Source: Actinomycetota bacterium (lineage in GTDB: Bacteria; Actinomycetota; Actinomycetes; S36-B12; UBA10799). Taken from it: a stretch of 64,000 nt of DNA. Of this stretch, positions 1-8,514 are shown piece after piece; the first letter of the stretch is position 1; every line of letters begins with the position of its first letter. The notes under the pieces were generated by a model, which did no database searches, had not been told where the DNA came from, and was given only the letters and a program-made list of their open reading frames with translations. The translations under genes were made by a program, and so were the position numbers. Location of the stretch: assembly GCA_020636995.1 (NCBI GenBank), contig JACJWU010000001.1, forward strand, positions 558,001 through 622,000, in the 5' to 3' direction.

Positions 1-201
1 CCCGACCTGGTGGTCTATCTCGTTCCCGCCGACAGCCCCGCGGGCAGTGACGAGGGCGCCATCGATCTCGGCGCGCTGAAGGGCAACCAGGGCAACCAGC
101 AGTATGCGATCCCCGCCGGCACCGATCTCGACGAGGACTGGCGCGTCGTCGTCTGGTGCCGCGCGTTCACCGTGTCGTTCACCGAAGCGCCGCTGAGCTG
201 A
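1..201 (+). CDS. DM13 domain protein, C-terminal end (partial)
   Basis: The reading frame is open from the first base of the window and ends at a TGA, so only the last 66 residues are visible. They contain the pattern of a DM13 domain C-terminus: a VYLVPAD strand, an IDLGALKGNQGNQQY segment, and a VVVWCRAFTVSF strand with the single conserved cysteine in WCR. DM13 domains are extracytoplasmic and have been proposed to take part in electron transfer or redox sensing. Any signal peptide or lipobox lies outside the window. The gene is convergent with the kinase gene that follows. Confidence 0.75.
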   Translation, partial: PDLVVYLVPADSPAGSDEGAIDLGALKGNQGNQQYAIPAGTDLDEDWRVVVWCRAFTVSFTEAPLS

Positions 202-311
202 CGATCTCAGAGCTCCCCTGGCCCAGCTGCGGGTGGGCGTGGTGGAAGTGGCGCCGCTCCCTGCCGCCGCCACCGAAATCCGATCACTGCCGTCGGCGGC
301 TCGCCGGGCGT

Positions 312-1337
312 CTATCCGATGAGCTTGTCGCAGCGCGCGATGAGGAACTGCACCGCGGGCCCGAACATCGCGAAGGCCGGGTTCGTCGTCTGACCGTGGT
401 AGTACCGGTACCAGATCTGCTGCGCGATACCCGCAAGACGGAACAGGCCATATACCTCGTAGAACAGCCAGTCGGGTCGCTCACGGCCGGCTCGGCGACA
501 GTATTCGTCGACGAACTCGTCACGGCTGGGCATCCCGGGGGCCGTGGATGGCTGCATCCGGAACGCCTGCATGCCCTCCTCATCGTCGGGCTGCACCCAG
601 TACGCCATGGCGGAGCCGAGGTCCATGAACGGGTCACCGACAGTGGCCAGTTCCCAGTCCAGCACCGCTTTGATCCGGGACAGGTCCGCCGGGTCGAGCA
701 CGACGTTGTCGAAGCGCCAGTCGTTGTGGATCACGCACGCCCCGACATCGGCGGGTTGACGCGCGTCCAGCCAGGCCATGACGGCCTCGCCGTCGGGCAC
801 GTCCTCGGTATGCGCCTGCCGGTAGCGCGTGGACCAGCCGGCGACCTGCCGACGGACATAGCCCTCACCTTTGTTGAACGAGGCCAAGTCGCCGGACGAG
901 GTGTCCACCGAGTGCAGGTCGACAAGCGATTGCACGAACGTGTCGGCCATCGCCTCGACAGGTGCCCCCTCGGGCAGGTCCCGCCGCAGGATCGTTCCCG
1001 AGACGTACTCACTGACGAACAGCGGCCGGCCAATCGGGGAATCGTCGCCAGCGGTTGCCAGCACCCGCGGCACCTTGTCGAAGCCGGGCCGCAACGCCGT
1101 CAGCAGCCTCGCCTCGCGCTGCATGTCATGCGCCGATGCCGCCTTGCGCCCGGTGGGCGAGGTCCGCATCACCACGCTGTCGTGGGCGCAATCGATCTGG
1201 AATGTGAGGTTCGACGCGCCACCGGCGAACTGGAAGACTCGCGTGATGTCCCCGAGTCCTGGCACCGCGTCGGCGAGCCAGGCTCCGAAGGCCGCCACGT
1301 CGAACGCGTCCTGATCGCGAACCTGCATCTCAACCAT
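312..1337 (-). CDS. APH-family phosphotransferase paired with an acyl-CoA dehydrogenase
   Basis: A 341-residue protein of the aminoglycoside phosphotransferase/choline kinase fold. The catalytic loop HNDWRFDN (204-211) matches the HGDxxxxN pattern with Asn for Gly, and the metal-binding segment LDWELATVGDP (226-236) follows at the usual spacing; GGASNLTF (39-46) is the nucleotide-binding region. The ATG lies within the 3' end of the upstream dehydrogenase gene (8-nt overlap), so the two are translationally coupled. Family knowledge: kinases of this branch sit beside or are fused to acyl-CoA dehydrogenases (LvaA in levulinate catabolism, ACAD10/11 in animals) and phosphorylate 4-hydroxyacyl-CoA. 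The inferred role is therefore cytosolic hydroxyacyl-CoA kinase, not antibiotic resistance. The precise substrate cannot be read from sequence. Confidence 0.8.
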   Translation of the reverse strand: MVEMQVRDQDAFDVAAFGAWLADAVPGLGDITRVFQFAGGASNLTFQIDCAHDSVVMRTSPTGRKAASAHDMQREARLLTALRPGFDKVPRVLATAGDDSPIGRPLFVSEYVSGTILRRDLPEGAPVEAMADTFVQSLVDLHSVDTSSGDLASFNKGEGYVRRQVAGWSTRYRQAHTEDVPDGEAVMAWLDARQPADVGACVIHNDWRFDNVVLDPADLSRIKAVLDWELATVGDPFMDLGSAMAYWVQPDDEEGMQAFRMQPSTAPGMPSRDEFVDEYCRRAGRERPDWLFYEVYGLFRLAGIAQQIWYRYYHGQTTNPAFAMFGPAVQFLIARCDKLIG

Positions 1338-2541
1338 CGAGATGGGCCTTGAGTTCCAGCCGCGCTACGTCGCGCAGGTGCACCTCGTCGGGTCCGTCAG
1401 CGATCCGCAGGGTGCGAAGTCCAGCCCACATCTCGGCCAGCGGGGTCGCTTGACTCACACCGGCGCCGCCGTAGGTCTGGATGGCGCGATCCACGACGTC
1501 GAGGGCCATCTGCGGGACCACGGCCTTGATCCCCGCGATGTGCTGTCGTGCGGCTTTGGCGCCGTCCTTGTCGATCACCCAGGCCGTCTGCAGGACCAGA
1601 AGTCGCGCCTGGTCGATGGCCAATCGGGACCGGGCGATCCACTCCCTGACCACACCCTGGGCTGCGAGGGGGCGGTGGAAGGCCACCCGCTGCAGTGCGC
1701 GGTCACACATCAGGTCCAGTGCCCGCTCCGCCATCCCGATGGCGCGCATGCAGTGATGGACGCGACCGGGCCCGAGGCGCGCCTGCGCGATCGCGAAGCC
1801 CATCCCTTCCTCAGCGATGAGATTGCTGCGCGGCACGCGGACGTCGGTGAAGGAGATCTCCGCATGTCCCGGTTGCTCGGTGTAGCCGAACACGGTCAGA
1901 TTGCGTTCGATCCGCACGCCCGGAGTGTCCATCGGCACCAGCACCATGCTCTGCTGCCGGTGGGTCTCGGCCTCCGGGTCCGTCTTGCCCATCAGGATCA
2001 GGATCTGGCACCGGGGATCCATCGCACCTGTCGTCCACCACTTGCGACCGTTGATCACATAGTCATCGCCGTCGGGGTCTATCCGGGTGGCGATGTTCGT
2101 GGCATCCGACGATGCGACGTCGGGCTCGGTCATCGCGAAGCCGCTGCGGATCTCGCCGGCCAGCAGCGGCTCGAGCCAGCGCTGCTTCTGTTCGGCGGTG
2201 CCGAACATGTGCAGGACCTCCATGTTCCCCGTGTCGGGCGCCGCGCAGTTCAAGGCCTCCGGGGCCAGTTGCGGGCTACGACCTGTGATCTCCGCCAATG
2301 GCGCGTAGTCGGTGACCGACAGTCCGGACTCGTCAGGCAGGAAGAGGTTCCACAGGCCCCGTTCGCGTGCCTGCTGCTTGAGCGTCTGCACGATCGGGGG
2401 GAGTTCATGCCCACGGCCAGCCGACTCGAGTTCCGCCAACTGCTCGGCGTAGACCGGCTCAGCCGGGTACACGTGGGCGTCCATGAAGTCGGTGAGGCGT
2501 GAGATGTAATCCTGGGCTTTGGCGCTGGGTTCGAAATCCAC
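1330..2541 (-). CDS. Acyl-CoA dehydrogenase, ACAD10/11-like
   Basis: A 403-residue flavoprotein of the acyl-CoA dehydrogenase family. It shows the FAD/substrate signature FAMTEPDVASSDATN near residue 135 and the C-terminal helices with QTYGGAGVS and RIADGPDEVH. In the second motif the position that carries catalytic Glu in medium-chain enzymes appears to be Asp, as I recall for ACAD10/11-type proteins. The GTG start is supported by a TAGGAT -10 hexamer exactly 6 nt upstream, which indicates a leaderless mRNA. The gene is the first of a two-gene operon with the APH-like kinase. Known ACAD11/LvaC-type enzymes act after the kinase, removing phosphate from 4-phosphoacyl-CoA to rearrange it into a beta-oxidation substrate. 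The same reaction is inferred here; ordinary fatty acyl-CoA oxidation remains possible. Confidence 0.88.
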   Translation of the reverse strand: MDFEPSAKAQDYISRLTDFMDAHVYPAEPVYAEQLAELESAGRGHELPPIVQTLKQQARERGLWNLFLPDESGLSVTDYAPLAEITGRSPQLAPEALNCAAPDTGNMEVLHMFGTAEQKQRWLEPLLAGEIRSGFAMTEPDVASSDATNIATRIDPDGDDYVINGRKWWTTGAMDPRCQILILMGKTDPEAETHRQQSMVLVPMDTPGVRIERNLTVFGYTEQPGHAEISFTDVRVPRSNLIAEEGMGFAIAQARLGPGRVHHCMRAIGMAERALDLMCDRALQRVAFHRPLAAQGVVREWIARSRLAIDQARLLVLQTAWVIDKDGAKAARQHIAGIKAVVPQMALDVVDRAIQTYGGAGVSQATPLAEMWAGLRTLRIADGPDEVHLRDVARLELKAHLDG

Positions 2542-2547
2542 GACCCG

Positions 2548-2553
2548 ATCCTA
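2548..2553 (-). promoter_or_regulatory. -10 hexamer of the acyl-CoA dehydrogenase operon (leaderless)
   Basis: On the minus strand the hexamer TAGGAT fits the actinobacterial TANNNT -10 consensus and lies 6 nt before the GTG start, so transcription should begin at or next to the start codon. No Shine-Dalgarno sequence is needed or seen. Confidence 0.5.
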
Positions 2554-2659
2554 TGCCTGTCGATGTCGGACTCCGGGCCACCGGCGCAGCAGTCAACGCG
2601 CACGAAACCGCCAGATTCGACAAGATGGCAGACGGAACCGCCGTCTGTCTGGAGGAATC

Positions 2660-4213
2660 GTGGCCCACGACCCGCGTATGGATTGGGCCGACGCAGTCAT
2701 GTTCGGGGTCGAAGAGGACCCCATTCTGCGCTCGGTGATCACTTTGGTGCTGCTGCTCGATCAGGAGCCGGACGAAGAGGTCCTCCGCAGCAGGATCGAT
2801 CGCATGACCCGGTCGATCCCGAAACTGCGTCAACGCGCGGTGGGCAACCCGCTGAGCCTCGCACCCCCGCGCTGGGAGATCGACCCGAACTTCGACCTCG
2901 ACTACCACCTGCGATGGGTGAAGGCGCCCAACCCGGACGGCACGATGCGCCCGGTCTTCACCCTCGCCGAGCAGATGGCTGAAGGGGACTTCGACAAGGC
3001 ACGCCCCCTGTGGGAGATGCTGCTGGTGTCCGGCCTCAAGGACGGGCAGGCCGCATTCATCACCAAGATCCACCACTCGGTCACCGACGGGGTCGGCGGC
3101 CTCCAGATGGCCGCAATGCTGTTCGACCTCGATCGCAACGGCCAGGACCCCGGCCCGATGCCGTCGGCACCGTCAGGAGAGGCCGCATCGTTCGCCGAAC
3201 GCCTGCGTCAAGGTGTCACGTTCGAAGCCCGTACCACCGTGGGAGACGTGAAGAGCGCCCTGGGCACGGGTACCGACTTCGTCAAGGACGCTGTGACCGA
3301 TCCCATCGGTATGGCGACCTCGGCCGGGGAGATGGCTGCCTCCCTGTCGCGCATGCTGGCCCCGGCATCCGAGCCGATGTCCACCGTGTTCGGCGAGCGT
3401 TCACTGTCGGTGTACTTCGACCTCGTCGACGTGCCCCTCGACGAATTGAAGCGGGCGGGGAAGGCCGGCCGGGGAACGCTCAATGATGCGTTCGTGGCCG
3501 GTGTCGTGGGAGGTCTGCGTCGGTACCACGAACGGCATGGCACGGTCCCCGACGCGTTGCGGGTGAACATGCCGGTGAACCTGCGCAGTCCCGCCGATGC
3601 CGGCAAGCAGGGGAACGCCTGGGTGCCCGCGCGGTTCCCGGTGCCGATGAACGAAGCCGATGCGGCCAAGCGGATCCAGCAACTGCATCCGGTGCTCAGG
3701 CAGGCGCGGACCGAACCTGCGGCTGTGCTGACGGACCAGGTCTTCCGGCTGCTCACAATGCTGCCCCGCAGCATTGCCACCACCGTTGCCGGCGGTCTGA
3801 TGAAGGGCACGGACTTCGTCGCCACGAACGTGCCCGGACCGCCCATCCCGGTGTACTTCGCCGGCGCCCAGATCCTGCGGATGTTGCCCTACGCCCCGAA
3901 GGCCGGCGCCGCGGTGAACTGCGCGCTGATGTCGTACAACGGTGTGGCCCAGGTGGGCGTCAACATCGACACCCTGGCCGTGGCGAACCCCGCCGAACTC
4001 GTCGACGACTTGCGTGCGGGGCTCGAAGAGGTCGTTGCTCTGGGGGCTCCGGCCCCGGCTCCGGCCGAGGCTGCCGCTCCCCCGGCGAAGAAGGCCCCGG
4101 CGAAGAAGGCCCCGGCCAAGAAGACCCCGGCCAAGAAAGCCCCGGCCAAGAAGACCCCGGCCAAGAAGACCCCGGCCAAGAAGACCCCGGCCAAGAAGAC
4201 CCCGGCGAACTGA
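2660..4213 (+). CDS. WS/DGAT-family acyltransferase with a Lys/Pro/Ala-rich C-terminal tail
   Basis: A 517-residue wax ester synthase/diacylglycerol acyltransferase. The active-site motif HHSVTDG (138-144) matches HHxxxDG, with the general-base second His. The family motif NVPGPPIPVYFAGA follows in the C-terminal half. Such enzymes join fatty acyl-CoA to diacylglycerol or fatty alcohol at the inner membrane or lipid-body surface to make storage triacylglycerol or wax ester. The GTG start at 2660 is chosen because GGAGG lies 4 nt before it (2651-2655); a longer frame upstream lacks this. The last ~42 residues are eight PAKK(A/T) pentads, encoded by a 15-bp tandem repeat, which I do not recall from this family; they could bind nucleic acid, acidic lipid or polyphosphate. 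Convergent with the GTPase gene. Confidence 0.9.
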   Translation: MAHDPRMDWADAVMFGVEEDPILRSVITLVLLLDQEPDEEVLRSRIDRMTRSIPKLRQRAVGNPLSLAPPRWEIDPNFDLDYHLRWVKAPNPDGTMRPVFTLAEQMAEGDFDKARPLWEMLLVSGLKDGQAAFITKIHHSVTDGVGGLQMAAMLFDLDRNGQDPGPMPSAPSGEAASFAERLRQGVTFEARTTVGDVKSALGTGTDFVKDAVTDPIGMATSAGEMAASLSRMLAPASEPMSTVFGERSLSVYFDLVDVPLDELKRAGKAGRGTLNDAFVAGVVGGLRRYHERHGTVPDALRVNMPVNLRSPADAGKQGNAWVPARFPVPMNEADAAKRIQQLHPVLRQARTEPAAVLTDQVFRLLTMLPRSIATTVAGGLMKGTDFVATNVPGPPIPVYFAGAQILRMLPYAPKAGAAVNCALMSYNGVAQVGVNIDTLAVANPAELVDDLRAGLEEVVALGAPAPAPAEAAAPPAKKAPAKKAPAKKTPAKKAPAKKTPAKKTPAKKTPAKKTPAN

Positions 4214-4256
4214 GAGTGCCCGTGTTGCCGGGTGAGTAGCGCATTGCGGCTCGCCG

Positions 4257-4450
4257 GTGATTGTGACGAAGGTGCGGCCCTTTCACCGGCGATTGTGACG
4301 AAGGTGCTGGGTCACAGGCCCTCGAACCCCGCAACATCGCAACAACGGCCGCTGTAGGGGCGCAACAACGTCACAAACGCGGCGCCGCCCTCACCCTGAA
4401 CGCGCCGCCGCCGTCACAAACGCGCCGCCGCCCTCACCCTGAGCGCGCCG
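4257..4450. repeat. Intergenic tandem repeats (32-bp and 43-bp periods)
   Basis: The 291-bp gap between the convergent acyltransferase and GTPase genes contains TTGTGACGAAGGTG at 4261 and 4293 (period 32). A second array has GTCACAAACGC at 4370 and 4413 (period 43), each followed by a GCCGCC-rich CTCACCCTGA segment. The GTGACGAAGGTG core recurs at 46.09 and 46.24 kb, and its reverse complement near 49.05 kb, so this is a dispersed family. No open reading frame is convincing here. Confidence 0.7.
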
Positions 4451-4504
4451 CCGCCATCCCAAACATGCCACCGGCCCTCACGTTGGTGGGTCGGGGGCAC
4501 GGGT

Positions 4505-5674
4505 TCACTGGCCTGGCGGCAGTTCCTTGCCGGACCCCTCCTTGCCGGACCCCCGCGTGAGCTTGAACCGCCGCCGGAACTCCTCGACGAAGACCGCCTT
4601 CAAGGCGTCCTCATCACTGAGGTCTCCGCGCACCAGATACTTCTCCAGCACCGCCACCCAGGCCCAGCCCATGGCGGTGGTCATGCTCGCCGCCACCGTG
4701 CCCGAGATGACCATGGCCGCCGGCTGACCCCCCGGTACGACCCGTAGCAGCGACGAGACCATCCACCGGCCCGCCGTGGTGGCACCACTGGACAGCATCA
4801 GCGACCCGACCAGCGACGCCAACTGGGCGGACGGCAGCGTGGTTCCGTAGGCGGCCGTCAGCCGCGCGATCATCGCGATCTGGAGCGGGACCAGGATGGC
4901 CGCGTCGGAAAACGGAATCGGGGTCGCGCCTGTGGCCAAGGCAGACGACGCGCTTGCTGCAATGATCTTCTTAGCAGTCTGTCTTTTACGCCCCCAGTCG
5001 AGTTGCTGGGCGGCCGACAACGCGGCGACAGCGACCTCGGGGATCGTGTCGAAGGTCGCATCCAGCAACTCCTGCAAGCCGAAGACCACAGTCCCGAGGA
5101 ACGGATCGGCCTTGGCGTTGGTGAGGAACACGCGCCCCTCGCCGGCCAGTGGCAGTCCCTGGCCCGCGATGTACCGGGCGAACTCAAGCGCCTCCTCGTG
5201 GATCTGCCCCTGCGCGTTGCACGGTACCTGGGTCAGCACGAACAGCACCGGCAACCCCAAGTCGTGCAGCCTGCGCACGAATGCCGCCTGGTGCTCCTCG
5301 AAGCGCCGGTCGCTCCATCGGACCGTGTACCACGCGGCGTGGATCTGTTCCGAGGCGTCTCCCCCACGACTGGCCGACACGATGTCTTCGAGCGCCTTGA
5401 GGATGCGGTCACCGGCCTCGCCGGTCTCGAATCCGCGCGAGTCGTAGACCCCCAGAATCCCGTTGGGATGCACGTAGTAGTCCAGGCCGGTCGTCACCGG
5501 GCGGCCGGTACCCGTGGCCGCCACGTCCTGCCCAAAGATCGCGTTGACCAACGTGCTCTTGCCGGTCCCGGTCTTACCGAAGATCGCGAGGTTGAAGCGC
5601 CCCAGCGAGTTCAGCGCCTGCGCGTACTCCTCCCTGTACATCCGGGTCACGTCGGCGGAGGCGAAGTCCTTCAC
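4505..5674 (-). CDS. P-loop GTPase with C-terminal hydrophobic (DUF697-like) domain
   Basis: A 389-residue protein with an N-terminal Era-like GTPase domain. The G1 motif GKTGTGKST is at 33-41, the switch II G3 motif DSRG at 78-81, and the G4 position appears as TQVP rather than canonical NKxD, so base specificity is uncertain. From about residue 235 come Ala/Gly-rich hydrophobic segments, including a GATPIPFSDAAILVPLQIAM stretch, resembling the DUF697 domain thought to associate with membranes. The GTG start is supported by a TAGCCT -10 hexamer 6 nt upstream. The promoter lies just downstream of the phosphoketolase stop codon on the same strand, so transcription is probably independent. Cellular role unknown. 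Confidence 0.8.
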   Translation of the reverse strand: MKDFASADVTRMYREEYAQALNSLGRFNLAIFGKTGTGKSTLVNAIFGQDVAATGTGRPVTTGLDYYVHPNGILGVYDSRGFETGEAGDRILKALEDIVSASRGGDASEQIHAAWYTVRWSDRRFEEHQAAFVRRLHDLGLPVLFVLTQVPCNAQGQIHEEALEFARYIAGQGLPLAGEGRVFLTNAKADPFLGTVVFGLQELLDATFDTIPEVAVAALSAAQQLDWGRKRQTAKKIIAASASSALATGATPIPFSDAAILVPLQIAMIARLTAAYGTTLPSAQLASLVGSLMLSSGATTAGRWMVSSLLRVVPGGQPAAMVISGTVAASMTTAMGWAWVAVLEKYLVRGDLSDEDALKAVFVEEFRRRFKLTRGSGKEGSGKELPPGQ

Positions 5675-5680
5675 CGCTCA

Positions 5681-5686
5681 AGGCTA
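5681..5686 (-). promoter_or_regulatory. -10 hexamer of the GTPase gene (leaderless)
   Basis: Minus-strand TAGCCT lies 6 nt before the GTG start of the GTPase gene and fits TANNNT. This favours the 389-residue start and a separate transcript from phosphoketolase. Confidence 0.45.
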
Positions 5687-5711
5687 TGGGTCCGGGCCCG
5701 CAGACGTCCCC

Positions 5712-8129
5712 TCAGAACGGCCACGTCCAATCCCGGACCTCGGGCAGGTCCTCGCCGCGCTCCCGGATGTGGTGCTGGTGGGCGATGCGGCGATCCACCA
5801 TCGCCTGCCGCAACCCTGCCGCGTGGGCACCGAGGCCCGGCACCCGGTCGATCACGTCGATCACGAGATGGAACCGGTCGATGTCGTTCCTGACACACAT
5901 GTCGAAGGGGGTCGTCGTGCTGCCCTCCTCCTTGTAGCCGCGCACGTGCAGGTTGTCGTGGCCGGCGCGTGAGTACGTGAGCCGGTGGATCAGCCAGGGG
6001 TAGCCGTGGTAGTTGAAGATGATCGGCCTGTCCGTGGTGAACAACGCATCGAACTCCGCATCGCGCAGGCCGTGCGGGTGTTCGCTGTGCGGAACGAGGC
6101 GCATGAGATCCACCACGTTCACCACCCGCACCCGCAGGTCGGGAAGCTGCTCGCGCAGGATTGCTGCAGCGGCCAGCGTCTCCATCGTGGGAACGTCGCC
6201 GGCACAGGCGAGCACCACGTCCGGATCGCCCCCGCCATCGGAACTGGCCCAGTCGAAGATGCCGATCCCCCGGGTGCAGTGCATGCGGGCCTGTTCGGCG
6301 TCGAGCAGGTCGAGGACCGGCTGCTTCCCGGCCACCACGACATTGATGTAGTCCCGGCTGCGCAGGCAGTGATCCATGGTCGACAACAGAGTGTTGGTGT
6401 CCGGTGGCAGGTAGACACGGATCACGTCTGCCTTCTTGTTCACCACGTGGTCGATGAAGCCGGGGTCCTGGTGGGAGAAGCCGTTGTGGTCCTGCCGCCA
6501 CACGTGCGAGGTGAGCAGGTAGTTCAACGAGGAGATCGGGCGCCGCCACCCGATGTCGCGGGTCGTGTTGAGCCATTTCGCATGCTGGTTGACCATCGAG
6601 TCCACGATGTGGATGAACGCCTCGTAGCACGAGAAGACACCGTGCCGGCCGGTGAGCAGGTACCCCTCCAGCCAGCCCTGGCAGGTGTGCTCACTCAGGA
6701 CCTCCATGACCCGGCCGTCACGGCTGAGCAGCGCGTCCCACTCCTCGTCGAGCTTCTCCGCCTCCCAGGTCTTCCCGGTCACCTCCAACACGCCGTTCAG
6801 CCGGTTGGACTCGGTCTCGTCGGGCCCGAAGATCCGGAAGTTCCCAGCGGCCATGTTCATCGCCATCGTGTCGCGCAGGAGTCCTCCGAGCACGCGGGTC
6901 GGCTCATGGGTGGTCTTGGCAGGCTCCGGGACCGGCACGAAGTAGTCCATCCAGTCCGGCAACTCGAGCCGGCGCATCAGCACCCCGCCGTTGGCGTGGG
7001 GCTGGGCCGACATCCGCGATTCCCCCACCGGCGCCAGTTCCACCACCTCGGGCCGCGGCCTACCGTGGTCGTCGAACAGTTCCTCGGGACGGTAGGACTT
7101 GAGCCACTGTTCCAGTTGCCGCATGTGCTGGCGGTCGGTGTGTGTCTGCGCCAGGGGCACCTGGTGGCTGCGCCAGGTGCCTTCGACCTGCTTGCCGTCC
7201 ACCACGGATGGCCCCGTCCAGCCCTTGGGGCTGCGCAGGACGATCATCGGCCACTGCACGCGGGTGGTCTTCCCCTCCTCGCGGGCTGCGCGCTGGATCT
7301 CCGCGATCTCCGCCATGGCCGTGTCCATCGTGCTGGCCATCACCTCGTGCATCCGCTGTGGATCGGACCCCTCTACGAAGTGCGGCTTCCATCCGTACCC
7401 GACCAGCAGAGCAGTGAGTTCCTCATGCGGGATGCGTGCCAGCACGGTCGGATTGGCGATCTTGTAACCGTTGAGGTGCAGGATCGGCAGCACTGCTCCG
7501 TCGGTCACCGGATTCAAGAACTTGTTGCCGTGCCACGAGGTGGCCAGCGGTCCGGTCTCGGCCTCGCCGTCACCGATGACGCAGGCAACCACAAGCTCGG
7601 GGTTGTCGAACGCGGCACCGAAGGCGTGCGACAACGAGTACCCGAGTTCGCCGCCTTCGTGGATGGAGCCCGGAGTCTCCGGCGCCACGTGCGACGGGAT
7701 ACCGCCCGGGAAGGAGAACTGCTTGAACAGTCTGGCCATGCCGGCCTCGTCCAGCGTCACATCCGGGTAGTAGTGGGTGTAGGTGCCCTCCAGCCACGCG
7801 TTGGCCACCATCGCCGGGCCCCCGTGCCCGGGACCCGCGATGTAGATCATGTCGGTGCCATCGCGGCAGATGATCCGGTTCAGGTGTGCGTAGATGAAGT
7901 TGAGCCCCGGTGTGGTGCCCCAGTGTCCCAGCAGACGCGGCTTGATGTCGGAGGCGCGCAGGGGCCGGCGCAACATCGGATTGTCGAGCAGGTATATCTG
8001 CCCCACGGACAGGTAGTTCGCAGCCCGGAACCAACGGTCCAGCGCGGCGGCCTCAGCGGGGTCCAGAGTGCCTGCGGAAACCTTCACCTTGCTGCGCGAC
8101 GGGTTCGCCCGTTTCGTCTTCGAGGCCAT
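5712..8129 (-). CDS. xfp: Xylulose-5-phosphate/fructose-6-phosphate phosphoketolase
   Basis: An 805-residue thiamine-diphosphate enzyme of the length usual for the family (about 790-820). Diagnostic segments are LLGHWGTTPGLNF (67-79), GPGHGGPA (99-106) and the ThDP/Mg-binding GDGEAETGP (186-194). A region near residue 700 reads FTTDRPIIFNYHGYPW, as in known phosphoketolases. The cytosolic enzyme cleaves xylulose-5-phosphate (and usually fructose-6-phosphate) with phosphate to acetyl phosphate plus glyceraldehyde-3-phosphate or erythrose-4-phosphate. No acetate kinase or phosphotransacetylase gene is adjacent, so acetyl phosphate must be used by enzymes encoded elsewhere. The ATG start gives a normal N-terminus with a short Lys/Arg-rich extension. 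Confidence 0.97.
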   Translation of the reverse strand: MASKTKRANPSRSKVKVSAGTLDPAEAAALDRWFRAANYLSVGQIYLLDNPMLRRPLRASDIKPRLLGHWGTTPGLNFIYAHLNRIICRDGTDMIYIAGPGHGGPAMVANAWLEGTYTHYYPDVTLDEAGMARLFKQFSFPGGIPSHVAPETPGSIHEGGELGYSLSHAFGAAFDNPELVVACVIGDGEAETGPLATSWHGNKFLNPVTDGAVLPILHLNGYKIANPTVLARIPHEELTALLVGYGWKPHFVEGSDPQRMHEVMASTMDTAMAEIAEIQRAAREEGKTTRVQWPMIVLRSPKGWTGPSVVDGKQVEGTWRSHQVPLAQTHTDRQHMRQLEQWLKSYRPEELFDDHGRPRPEVVELAPVGESRMSAQPHANGGVLMRRLELPDWMDYFVPVPEPAKTTHEPTRVLGGLLRDTMAMNMAAGNFRIFGPDETESNRLNGVLEVTGKTWEAEKLDEEWDALLSRDGRVMEVLSEHTCQGWLEGYLLTGRHGVFSCYEAFIHIVDSMVNQHAKWLNTTRDIGWRRPISSLNYLLTSHVWRQDHNGFSHQDPGFIDHVVNKKADVIRVYLPPDTNTLLSTMDHCLRSRDYINVVVAGKQPVLDLLDAEQARMHCTRGIGIFDWASSDGGGDPDVVLACAGDVPTMETLAAAAILREQLPDLRVRVVNVVDLMRLVPHSEHPHGLRDAEFDALFTTDRPIIFNYHGYPWLIHRLTYSRAGHDNLHVRGYKEEGSTTTPFDMCVRNDIDRFHLVIDVIDRVPGLGAHAAGLRQAMVDRRIAHQHHIRERGEDLPEVRDWTWPF

Positions 8130-8214
8130 GGCCCCAGCCTGTCAATACCGGTCGCCGTCCGCTACCCCGTCACGGGTCTGGGCAGCAACGTTCGACGTGT
8201 GTTCAGATGGAGAC

Positions 8215-8514
8215 ATGAGCGACAACGACGACATCGAGAAGTTGCTTCGGGAGATCGACGGTGTGACCGGCGGCGCCGGAAGCACCGGCGGGGCACAACC
8301 GCCTGCGCGTCGCCCGGATGCAGAGGTTCAGAAGAGCGACGAATCCTCCGGGGGAACTGGCCTGGCGATCGTCGTCGCGGCGGTGGTCGGAGTGATCGGG
8401 CTAGTGCTGGGCGCCGTGCTGACCTGGGTGCCCGGAATCGGGCCGGTCGGGTTGGGCCTCGGGGGTTTCCTCGGCGCCTTCATCGGCGTCCTGCTCGGCC
8501 GTCGCTTCGGCTAG
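8215..8514 (+). CDS. Small membrane protein, glycine-rich hydrophobic helix
   Basis: A 99-residue protein: an acidic, Gly/Ala/Pro-rich N-terminal half (1-48) followed by about 45 very hydrophobic residues with repeated Gly spacing (GLGLGGFLGAF), ending in RRFG. This looks like one or two packed transmembrane helices with a cytoplasmic N-terminus. No family is recognised. A GGAG lies only 2 nt before the ATG, so the initiation signal is poor. The last 114 nt overlap the 3' end of the convergent DUF3159 gene, which weakens the call; the hydrophobic pattern and rising GC at third positions support it. Confidence 0.55.
   Translation: MSDNDDIEKLLREIDGVTGGAGSTGGAQPPARRPDAEVQKSDESSGGTGLAIVVAAVVGVIGLVLGAVLTWVPGIGPVGLGLGGFLGAFIGVLLGRRFG

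Noticed and set aside
312..1337. Aminoglycoside resistance gene
   Set aside because: The fold is shared, but the coupling to an acyl-CoA dehydrogenase and HNDWRFDN-type loop place it in the acyl-CoA-linked kinase group.
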